Source of the DNA: Planctomycetes bacterium RBG_13_46_10
GTDB lineage: Bacteria; Planctomycetota; Phycisphaerae; Sedimentisphaerales; Anaerobacaceae
Assembly (NCBI GenBank): GCA_001824645.1
Contig: MHYD01000070.1
Location: 13,344 to 19,149 of the forward strand
Reading direction: 5' to 3'
DNA length: 5,806 nt
Under the pieces are notes generated by a model. It made no database searches. It saw only the letters and a program-made list of their open reading frames with translations, and was not told the origin of the DNA. The position numbers and the translations under genes were made by a program. Below, piece by piece: positions 1-5,319 of the stretch. How positions within the stretch are numbered: the stretch's first letter is position 1; the number at the start of each line of letters is the position of its first letter.

Positions 1-296
1 ACGAACATAAAGATTATGGCCACAGGGATAATCCAGAACATATTTTCCAGGAAAAATTCTTTAGCTTCTTCAATTTGATGTCTGACATTATCCATGTTCC
101 ACTGTGCCCTGCCGTTGCCTCCGCCACTCCCACCACCTCCGCCGCCTCCGGTGCCGAGATAAGCAAGCCAGGCGCAAAAACCTATAACGAACCATTTGCC
201 CAAATCAAATGGTTTGAAAAGAATTAATTTTACCCTTTCAAAGGCTGGATCGAGAGGGTCGATTACACTTATTCTTTTTAACTGCTCGGTAGTCAT
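1..296 (-). CDS. Multi-pass membrane protein with Gly-rich loop, N-terminal part (runs off left edge)
   Basis: The reading frame is open from an ATG at 294-296 to the window edge, giving 98 complete codons with no stop. A good Shine-Dalgarno GGAGG (complement of 303-307) sits 6 bases before the ATG and fixes the start. The protein opens with a soluble stretch containing DPAFERVKLILF, then KPFDLGKW at about residues 29-36. A hydrophobic segment follows (about 37-50), then a loop of nearly pure glycine (about 52-63), a charged stretch (about 68-86) and the start of a second hydrophobic segment. The 'PAFER..LF.PFDLGKW..GFCAWLA' opening followed by a Gly-rich loop is, from memory, typical of uncharacterised multi-pass membrane proteins common in Planctomycetota and Acidobacteriota. 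No function is assigned. The gene follows the small membrane protein at 367-651 with a 70-base gap on the same strand, so co-transcription is likely. The C-terminal part is outside the window. Confidence 0.8.
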   Translation of the reverse strand, partial: MTTEQLKRISVIDPLDPAFERVKLILFKPFDLGKWFVIGFCAWLAYLGTGGGGGGGSGGGNGRAQWNMDNVRHQIEEAKEFFLENMFWIIPVAIIFMF

Positions 297-340
297 AATA
301 GACCTCCAAGTCTAAAAAAATAAAAAAAACATCCCGCATA

Positions 341-361
341 AATTGGTTCGACCTGCCAATT
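341..361 (-). other. Weak inverted repeat followed by a T-rich tract between two membrane-protein genes
   Basis: AATTGG (341-346) and CCAATT (356-361) form a 6-bp stem with a 9-base loop. On the minus strand it is followed, about 10 bases later, by a T-rich run (complement of the A-run 314-330). The stem is short and AT-rich and does not abut the T tract, so this is not a convincing intrinsic terminator. It could at most attenuate read-through into the gene at 1-296. The T-rich run lies just ahead of that gene's Shine-Dalgarno and could equally act as a translation-enhancing leader. Confidence 0.2.
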
Positions 362-366
362 ACAAT

Positions 367-651
367 TTACATTCTGGATTTTTCCAACTGTTGTTTTAAT
401 TTTCGCAATTCCCTGCAAACAGGCCAATCTGCAAAAGCCAGGAAAAAGGCCATGATTATGTTTGCTATTGGTACGAGCATTAACAGGCCCAGCGCCCAGC
501 TGTAACCCGCTTTAGAGAAAATCTTACAGAAAATAAGTATTTTTACAATAGTTACTACTAAAGCACAAAGCGTCGCGAAAAAGATAATAAGCACTATTAA
601 AAACGGAGTCATTTCAGGACAATGATGAGAAAAAGAAACAGGTTCGAACAT
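367..651 (-). CDS. Small two-helix inner-membrane protein (94 aa), function unknown
   Basis: A complete small gene. The ATG at 649-651 has an AAAGGGG-type ribosome-binding site about 7 bases upstream. An in-frame ATG at residue 14 has no such support. Two strong hydrophobic segments are visible, at about residues 16-42 and 50-74. They are joined by a KAGYSWALGLLMLVPI stretch and followed by a charged, helix-prone tail (WPVCRELRKLKQQLEK). A Lys-Ala-Gly-Tyr turn, a 'LGLL.L.P..N' helix and a terminal 'WP...EL..LK' are, from memory, the hallmark of a widespread group of short membrane proteins of unknown role. These often appear next to other small membrane proteins. The gene lies upstream of, and on the same strand as, the partial membrane protein at 1-296, so the two probably form one transcription unit. 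Topology would be two transmembrane helices with the charged tail in the cytoplasm (inference). No catalytic motif is visible. Confidence 0.8.
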   Translation of the reverse strand: MFEPVSFSHHCPEMTPFLIVLIIFFATLCALVVTIVKILIFCKIFSKAGYSWALGLLMLVPIANIIMAFFLAFADWPVCRELRKLKQQLEKSRM

Positions 652-681
652 ATTATTCCCCTTTCAATTGATCGGTCTTGT

Positions 682-711
682 AATTTAGCTTTACATGTAA
701 CCGTATCGCAA
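682..711 (-). promoter_or_regulatory. Weak sigma-70-like promoter candidate for the 367-651 gene, with a 10-bp palindrome in its spacer
   Basis: On the minus strand TTGCGA (complement of 706-711) and TAAATT (complement of 682-687) are 18 bases apart, each matching the consensus at 4 of 6 positions. Transcription would start near 675, leaving a leader of about 24 bases before the ATG at 651. The spacer contains the perfect palindrome TTACATGTAA (691-700), which could be an operator. Matches of this quality are common in AT-rich DNA, so this is only a candidate. Confidence 0.25.
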
Positions 712-817
712 TAACAAATATGGAATATAATAAATAGACATCTTATTCTCAAGGAAAAAAGACAAACTGCCTCATTAAGATGATACTGATTCCCTTGTGG
801 ATTGTTGGCTGCAATTT

Positions 818-841
818 ATCCGCCGCAGGCGGATTAATCCG
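818..841. repeat. Two overlapping palindromes downstream of the corrinoid gene
   Basis: ATCCGCC (818-824) and GGCGGAT (828-834) form a perfect 7-bp stem around a 3-base loop GCA. The right arm is shared with a second perfect palindrome, CGGATTAATCCG (830-841), so the two hairpins are mutually exclusive. The element lies 41-64 bases beyond the stop of the minus-strand corrinoid gene. It could fold at that transcript's 3' end, but no T tract follows on the minus strand, so it is not a canonical intrinsic terminator. It may instead be a copy of a dispersed GC-rich palindromic repeat. Confidence 0.45.
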
Positions 842-881
842 AGCATGGCGAATTTATGCAGGGAGTTGAAAGTAATTAATA

Positions 882-1508
882 TTACGCAACCAGGCTCTTG
901 GCCAAATCGACAGCTGAAGCGGCATCAGGAGCATAACCGTCGGCACCAATCTTGTCGGCGTAACCCTGGGTTATCGGGGCACCACCTATCATTATCATAG
1001 CTGAAACACCAGCTTCTTTCAGCGCCTTAATCGTCTTTTCCATACTGGGCATCGTTGTAGTCAAAAGTGCACTCATGCCGATTAATTGTATGCCTGTAGC
1101 TTTGGCTTTTTCTACAAATTTTTCCGGTGCGACATCGATGCCGAGGTCAACAACTTCAAAGCCTGCACCTTTAAGCATCATGGCCACCAGGTTTTTTCCG
1201 ATATCGTGAAGGTCGCCTTTTACGGTTCCTATCATGAATTTGCCGACCGGCTTTACACCGGCCTTTACAAGCTCCGGTGCGAGCACCTCCATTGCCATTT
1301 TCATGGCCCTTGCAGCTATAAGCACTTCAGGTATATAAACTTCGTTCTTTTTAAACCGGTTGCCGATAACATTCATGCCCGCGATTAATCCGTCTTCCAG
1401 AACACTCTTAGCAGATGTGTGTTCTGCCAAGGCTTTTTTAGTTATCTCCACTGCAGTATTTTGGTCGCCTCTGATAACCGCATCTGCTAATGCTTTCAAA
1501 TCCGCCAT
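882..1508 (-). CDS. Methyltransferase-type corrinoid (cobalamin-binding) protein
   Basis: A 208-residue protein of the usual length for the MtaC/MtbC/MttC-type corrinoid family. In known systems these proteins carry a methyl group on cobalt between a substrate-specific methyltransferase and an acceptor methyltransferase in the cytoplasm. Residues about 1-85 form the helical cap domain (GLIAGMNVIGNRF, then EVYIPEVLIAARAM). Residues about 90-208 are the Rossmann-like B12 domain. The cobalt-ligand motif DxHxxG is present as D99-L-H101-D-I-G104 within GTVKGDLHDIGKN, with His101 the expected lower axial ligand. MSALLTTTM (145-153) and IGGAPIT (174-180) are the other cofactor-contacting loops, so the protein looks fully functional. 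The start ATG (1506-1508) has a strong GAGGTG site 7 bases upstream. No methyltransferase, reductive activator or B12 gene lies nearby, so the methyl donor is unknown and a specific symbol is not justified. It is transcribed divergently from murE. Confidence 0.93.
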   Translation of the reverse strand: MADLKALADAVIRGDQNTAVEITKKALAEHTSAKSVLEDGLIAGMNVIGNRFKKNEVYIPEVLIAARAMKMAMEVLAPELVKAGVKPVGKFMIGTVKGDLHDIGKNLVAMMLKGAGFEVVDLGIDVAPEKFVEKAKATGIQLIGMSALLTTTMPSMEKTIKALKEAGVSAMIMIGGAPITQGYADKIGADGYAPDAASAVDLAKSLVA

Positions 1509-1546
1509 TTCAGCTCACCTCGAAAAATCTGACCTGTTTTGCTTTC

Positions 1547-1552
1547 ATTATA
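1547..1552 (-). promoter_or_regulatory. Consensus -10 element for the corrinoid gene
   Basis: On the minus strand a perfect TATAAT (complement of 1547-1552) lies 38 bases upstream of the corrinoid start codon. It would give transcription from about 1540 and a leader of about 32 bases carrying the Shine-Dalgarno at 1516-1521. No good -35 box is seen 16-18 bases further upstream, so the promoter is either activator-dependent or this match is fortuitous in AT-rich sequence. Confidence 0.4.
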
Positions 1553-1707
1553 ATCGAAGCAGAAATTTAACATTATTATCCCTACAAAAACAAGCATTAA
1601 ATTGGCTTTTTTTGAATCTGCCAGTAAAACTTTACACTAAATTTATTTTAACATTAACCATAAGGATTGTATTTATATATACCTGATTCTAAAATGGCAG
1701 AAAATAA

Positions 1708-1721
1708 TTTACGTTTTACGT
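1708..1721. repeat. Two tandem copies of heptamer TTTACGT upstream of murE
   Basis: TTTACGT occurs twice head to tail (1708-1714 and 1715-1721), directly abutting the -10-like sequences of murE. The core also reads as an inverted repeat, ACGT-TTT-ACGT. Two copies alone could arise by chance. It is listed because the two other tandem repeats in the window have the same 7-base period and lie in the adjacent gene. Confidence 0.4.
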
Positions 1722-1734
1722 GATATGATATAAA
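1721..1734 (+). promoter_or_regulatory. murE promoter candidate: extended -10 overlapping a second -10, possibly leaderless
   Basis: TG-A-TATGAT (1721-1729) matches an extended -10 element, with TATGAT 5 of 6 against consensus. TATAAA (1729-1734), also 5 of 6, overlaps its last base and ends 10 bases before the murE ATG. No clear -35 is visible. No Shine-Dalgarno is present between these boxes and the ATG at 1745. If either box is used, the transcript begins within about 10 bases of the start codon, or at it, which would make it very short-leadered or leaderless. Confidence 0.35.
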
Positions 1735-1744
1735 GTGCAAGATT

Positions 1745-3220
1745 ATGACGTTCAATGAATTAATAGAGCTGGTTTCTTCAGCCGATAGCCCCCGAATCTG
1801 CGTCGATTCACGCCTCGTCAAAGACGGCGATATCTTCGTAGCTGTCAAAGGCACTATTTATGACGGCCACGATTTCATCGACCGGGCTATCACCAACGGC
1901 GCAAAATATATCGTCTGCCAAAATGACAAAAGACGGAAGACAGAAGACAGAAGACAGAAAAATTGTGAAATTATTTCAATAGAAGATTCTACAGAAGCGG
2001 TGGCCATCCTGGCACAGGCAAAAGCTGGCAATCCCGCTTCGAATCTGACTAACCTTGCTGTTACCGGCACAAATGGCAAAACAACTGTGGCTTATCTGGT
2101 TCGCTCCTGCATCCGTGCAGCGGGACAAAAGTGCGGCCTTATAGGCACCGTTGAATACGATACAGGCTCTGCCGTTTGCGAGGCCTCTATGACAACGCCT
2201 GACAGCCTGGAGATTGCACGGATCCAGAAAGAAATGCTAAAAGCCGGCTGCGAATATATGGTCATAGAAGCAAGCAGTCACGCCCTGAGCCAGAACCGTC
2301 TTGCGGGGATAAATTTCAAAGCTGCTGCTTTTACAAATCTTACCGGCGATCATCTGGATTACCACAAGACCACAGAAGATTACTTAGACGCCAAAACCAA
2401 ACTCTTTTCGTGCCTTTCACCCGACGCGATAGCCGTGCTGAACAAACAATCGACCGAGGCACAATACATCGCGGAGAGGACAAAGGCAAAAATTCTTTGG
2501 TACGCCATCGATGAGCCGGCTGATATTACTGCTCACATCGAATCGATGGACATCAATGGAACTCGATTCTCGATTCTCGATTCTCGATTCTCGCTGAGGA
2601 TCGAGATAAAGACGCCACTACTCGGGTGGCATAACATCAGCAACCATTTAGCAGCGGCTGGACTGTGTCTGGCAGCTGGCTTCAATTTAGAAGCCGTGTC
2701 AGCCGGCCTTTCATCTTTGCAAGGTGTTCCAGGCCGATTAGAAAAAGTGGATTTTGCCGATTTTTCCGTCCTTGTCGATTATGCCCATACCGATGATGCG
2801 TTGAAAAATGTCTTGACGACGCTTAAGCCTCTTTGCAAGGGAAAGCTAATTGTTGTTTTTGGCTGTGGCGGCGACAGAGACAGAACTAAACGCCCGCGAA
2901 TGGCCAAAGTCGTCGAGGAATTAGCCAACATTGTTATCGTCACAAGTGACAACCCACGAACCGAAAAACCAGAAGATATAATTAATGAAATTCTCTCAGG
3001 TTTTGAAAATCCAAAAACAGAGAAAATTACCGTCGAATCAGATAGAAGAAAAGCTATTGAGTTAGCCATAGAAACCGCCGGCAAGGATGATATTGTGCTC
3101 ATTGCCGGCAAAGGTCACGAAAATTATCAAATCATCGGCACACAAAAATTCCATTTCAGCGATAAAGAAGTAGCTACAGATTTTCTTGAAAAACGAATGT
3201 GTGAAGTAAAACAACTTTAG
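1745..3220 (+). CDS. murE: UDP-MurNAc-L-Ala-D-Glu:meso-diaminopimelate ligase (MurE)
   Basis: A cytoplasmic ATP-dependent ligase that adds meso-diaminopimelate to UDP-MurNAc-L-Ala-D-Glu in peptidoglycan precursor synthesis. All family landmarks are seen: DSR (21-23, UDP site), TGTNGKTT (107-114, P-loop), TTPDS (150-154), EASSHAL (175-181) and TNLTGDHLDYH (197-207). Also present are AKTKLF (216-221) with Lys217, the expected carbamylated lysine, DYAHTDDAL (345-353), the FGCGGDRDRTKRPRM block (372-386), DNPR (402-405) and GKGHENYQ (455-462). DNPR is the signature for meso-diaminopimelate rather than lysine. The 491-residue length is normal. The ATG is chosen because MTFNELIELV aligns with usual MurE starts, although no Shine-Dalgarno precedes it. 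Two heptamer tandem repeats encode residues about 62-71 and 273-283, both in likely surface loops or strand connections. The gene is not in a dcw cluster here: murF and ftsI are absent, the upstream gene is divergent and the downstream one convergent. Confidence 0.97.
   Translation: MTFNELIELVSSADSPRICVDSRLVKDGDIFVAVKGTIYDGHDFIDRAITNGAKYIVCQNDKRRKTEDRRQKNCEIISIEDSTEAVAILAQAKAGNPASNLTNLAVTGTNGKTTVAYLVRSCIRAAGQKCGLIGTVEYDTGSAVCEASMTTPDSLEIARIQKEMLKAGCEYMVIEASSHALSQNRLAGINFKAAAFTNLTGDHLDYHKTTEDYLDAKTKLFSCLSPDAIAVLNKQSTEAQYIAERTKAKILWYAIDEPADITAHIESMDINGTRFSILDSRFSLRIEIKTPLLGWHNISNHLAAAGLCLAAGFNLEAVSAGLSSLQGVPGRLEKVDFADFSVLVDYAHTDDALKNVLTTLKPLCKGKLIVVFGCGGDRDRTKRPRMAKVVEELANIVIVTSDNPRTEKPEDIINEILSGFENPKTEKITVESDRRKAIELAIETAGKDDIVLIAGKGHENYQIIGTQKFHFSDKEVATDFLEKRMCEVKQL
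1930..1957 (+). repeat. Heptanucleotide tandem repeat (AAGACAG, 4 copies) inside murE
   Basis: Four contiguous 7-base units: AAGACGG (1930-1936), then three exact copies of AAGACAG (1937-1957). They encode a very hydrophilic stretch of about residues 62-71 (KRRKTEDRRQ). This sits in the N-terminal domain between the strand ending YIVCQ and the segment IISIEDSTEAV, where other MurE proteins have a short loop. Because 7 is not a multiple of 3, the unit is read in all three frames, and gain or loss of a single unit would shift the frame. Confidence 0.9.
2562..2593 (+). repeat. Heptanucleotide tandem repeat (CTCGATT, 4.6 copies) inside murE
   Basis: Four exact head-to-tail copies of CTCGATT (2562-2589) are followed by a partial CTCG (2590-2593). 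Three units make 21 bases, so the protein shows a 7-residue echo, RFSILDS then RFSL, at residues 274-284. The array sits in the central domain just before the conserved PLLGWHNISN segment, where MurE normally has a short beta hairpin. The frame is intact. Confidence 0.92.
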
Positions 3221-4506
3221 AAACTATATCGCAGGGCTACATATATATTTGTATTATTCTGAAATTGCGCGAAAAAAGTGCCGGGGTAATCGCCGAAGAA
3301 AACATTTGCACCGGTCTCAAGGGCTAAGTTATCAGTAGCCTTGTAGTTTATATTCGGCCTCATATAAACGTCCTTGTCCGACGGCGAATAATATGTAAAC
3401 AGTGAGCAACGCAGGTTTTGATTCATTAAAAGTTTTGTCAAACGAACCGTCGTCACGTGCCTGTCTCTGTCACGGTCAAGCCCAACCGGCATGCTGTCTT
3501 TGTGCCGGCCATAGTCCAGCATATACTCAACATAATACTGAAAGCCTGCAGTAAAGTCCCTGCCTACCTCCTGCGTATAGCCGGCCAAGAACCGCAATTC
3601 CGAATTATTTATCAGAGGGTCTTTGCCGCTCTGGTCATCGTCCGATTCATAATAACCAAATTCAAAATTGCCTATGCCTTTTCCCACAGCCCCGAGAACA
3701 CTGGTACCATAAACATTTAAATCCGGGAAAATCGCCTGGTTTCGTGCGATATTTTGCCCACCAGGGCTTTTCCAGTAGCCGCGATAGCCATAGAAAGCAA
3801 GCTCATAATTGTCGATATTTTTATATAGTCTTACTGCAATCTCATTATCGCGGAACCAGCGGTTCGGCTTATCTGTACCCATTATCGCATCCCGACCGGC
3901 CAGCCGGCCAAGGTTCGAATTCCAGTAAGAAATACGCTCGCCGTTTATAAAACGATCCAGGTCGAACTGCGGCGTATAGACAATATCAAGATTAACTATG
4001 TCACCGAACAGGCTGACCTTAGCTGCATCCGACGGCGCCTTTAGATATTCGGTGTCCCTGCCGATGAAAAAAGAATTCCAGTCTTTCGGGAACAAATCGT
4101 TGATAAAGAGAAGGTCGCCTGTCCCCCAGGTCAGAATCTGCCGGCCGACCTTTAAGTCCATAAAATCGGCCGGGCGGGTAAATATATTTGCTTCCCGCAG
4201 GTCGAAATCCGCCTGCTCCTCGACCATATCACCAATTACATCACCTTTCACCTTTAAATCTGCCCAATCCAAATATGACGCAAGGTCAATCTGCAGGCGG
4301 CTTTCCATTACAGACATATCTTTTTCGTATTTATCTTTTTGCAGCCTGTAGCCCGACCTTATCTCGTAGAAGCCGTGCACTTCCACCGGAAGCTCGCGAA
4401 GAAACGAGCCAACAGCATCCTGATTGTTCTCCTCTGCCGAGGCGCGCAGCAAAAAAGGGGCAGCAACTAAAATCAATCCGGCCAGTATATTTTGGAACCG
4501 AATCAT
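3217..4506 (-). CDS. Outer-membrane beta-barrel (porin-like, DUF1302-type) protein
   Basis: A 429-residue exported protein. A signal peptide is visible at residues 1-24 (hydrophobic 7-20, then RASA before EEN), giving a periplasmic-side mature N-terminus. The rest alternates aromatic and polar residues in strand-like stretches. It ends YVALRYSF, with the C-terminal Phe expected of substrates of the BAM outer-membrane assembly machine. A segment around residues 121-131 (GRQILTWGTGD), followed by INDLFP, recalls DUF1302-type barrels found with RND exporters. The start ATG (4504-4506) overlaps the stop of the upstream LolA-like gene as ATGA and has a GAGG site 7 bases ahead, so the two are translationally coupled. 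The stop (3217-3219) overlaps the convergent murE stop. The inferred role is the outer-membrane part of the exporter encoded upstream; the cargo is unknown, and a general porin is the alternative. Confidence 0.85.
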   Translation of the reverse strand: MIRFQNILAGLILVAAPFLLRASAEENNQDAVGSFLRELPVEVHGFYEIRSGYRLQKDKYEKDMSVMESRLQIDLASYLDWADLKVKGDVIGDMVEEQADFDLREANIFTRPADFMDLKVGRQILTWGTGDLLFINDLFPKDWNSFFIGRDTEYLKAPSDAAKVSLFGDIVNLDIVYTPQFDLDRFINGERISYWNSNLGRLAGRDAIMGTDKPNRWFRDNEIAVRLYKNIDNYELAFYGYRGYWKSPGGQNIARNQAIFPDLNVYGTSVLGAVGKGIGNFEFGYYESDDDQSGKDPLINNSELRFLAGYTQEVGRDFTAGFQYYVEYMLDYGRHKDSMPVGLDRDRDRHVTTVRLTKLLMNQNLRCSLFTYYSPSDKDVYMRPNINYKATDNLALETGANVFFGDYPGTFFAQFQNNTNIYVALRYSF

Positions 4507-5318
4507 CTCATCGCCTCTCGCGGCGGTTTGCGAAGGTATCGCTCCGTAAAAATGTCATCACCAAGATTAATATCGTATTTAACATCGCTAAAGGCCATTT
4601 CTGTCTTGCCGCCGGTTTTTAAATCTGTAACCTCCGACGTGACAACTGTGGGAAACCCCTGGATTATTTCAACCTTTTTAGACTCAATGATTCGATAGGG
4701 CTTACCTTGCTTGTCGAAATATTCCATCTTCATAGGAACGAAATTTTTGCGATCTATCGAAACATTGTAATAGCCGAATTCCACAGTATCTGCTTTTATG
4801 GGCACATTTTTAATAACAAAATATTGCTCTGTCGTCTCAATAAGCTCGTGTGTGTCTTCCGCCAAGCTTCTTCCCGAAACATCTTCATAAAGAAAGTCCG
4901 AGCCGATAAAGCTGGTACGCTTGTCACCGGTTGCGATCCGCTTCACCAGGTCGAGCGCGGGCAGATACAGCCATCTGTCATCATCCTTTTGCAGCCCTGT
5001 GTGTTTGTGGACCATATAGACCATTCGGCGAACATCAGCCGGTCTTTCAAAATAAACAAAATATTTCTGGTCGCCGCCATCATTGACATCCTTCCTCAGG
5101 ATAATAAATTCGCGCTCGCGCTTTTGTCCCTGCTTATTTGTTATGGTCATTGTCACCTTTGCTTTGCCGTCCATGCCCTGATAATACGCCATCATATTTG
5201 CCTTATTGGTTATGGTATCGATATCCGGAACTTTCTGCACTGCACTTTTTGGTTCGGCAGCCAAGCTGGATAACGCAAAAACAAGCAATATCAATACAAT
5301 CGTCATGTATTTGGTCAT
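4503..5318 (-). CDS. Periplasmic outer membrane lipoprotein-sorting (LolA-like) protein
   Basis: The start is set at the ATG at 5316-5318 rather than an in-frame ATG at 5334-5336. A GAGGT site lies 5 bases ahead of the former and nothing comparable precedes the latter. The result is 271 residues beginning MTKYMTIVLILLV, a signal peptide cleaved after about residue 21 (SSLAA). No lipobox Cys is present, so the mature protein is soluble in the periplasm. The hallmark of the LolA_like (PF17131-type) group is visible at about residues 113-150: DDRWLYLPAL, then VKRIATGDKRTSFIGSDFLY, then EDVSGR. The fold is expected to be a half-barrel that binds acyl chains. It starts 1 base after the exporter stop codon and ends in an ATGA overlap with the barrel gene, placing it as the periplasmic carrier between inner- and outer-membrane partners. 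Lipid or lipoprotein cargo is inferred from family, not shown. Confidence 0.88.
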   Translation of the reverse strand: MTKYMTIVLILLVFALSSLAAEPKSAVQKVPDIDTITNKANMMAYYQGMDGKAKVTMTITNKQGQKREREFIILRKDVNDGGDQKYFVYFERPADVRRMVYMVHKHTGLQKDDDRWLYLPALDLVKRIATGDKRTSFIGSDFLYEDVSGRSLAEDTHELIETTEQYFVIKNVPIKADTVEFGYYNVSIDRKNFVPMKMEYFDKQGKPYRIIESKKVEIIQGFPTVVTSEVTDLKTGGKTEMAFSDVKYDINLGDDIFTERYLRKPPREAMR

Positions 5319-5319
5319 T

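Noticed and set aside
118..150. GC-rich CCTCC/CCGCC run that resembles a simple repeat
   Set aside because: It is the glycine-codon run of the Gly-rich loop in the left-edge membrane protein. The units are irregular and the stretch is explained by the protein.
691..741. 16-residue minus-strand open frame (MSIYYIPYLLLRYGYM) ahead of the small membrane-protein gene
   Set aside because: It is too short to support, its ribosome-binding site is weak, and it overlaps the candidate promoter. It could be a leader peptide only if transcription starts upstream of 741, for which there is no evidence.
797..1000. 67-codon plus-strand open frame over the end of the corrinoid gene
   Set aside because: It is antisense to a strongly supported gene for most of its length, has no ribosome-binding site and gives a protein of low-complexity, Arg-rich composition.
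1587..1613. Hairpin-like sequence with a T run (A-rich arm with AAGC, pairing with GGCTTTTTTT) in the divergent spacer
   Set aside because: The stem is almost all A-T with a mismatch and a 9-base loop, and no gene on either strand ends nearby. It is more likely AT-rich background than a terminator.
1631..1681. -35-like TTTACA and TTAACA with TATATA downstream as a further murE promoter
   Set aside because: The spacing is wrong (TTAACA to TATATA is 20 bases) and no good -10 lies 16-18 bases from either box. It cannot be excluded, but is weaker than the signals at 1721-1734.
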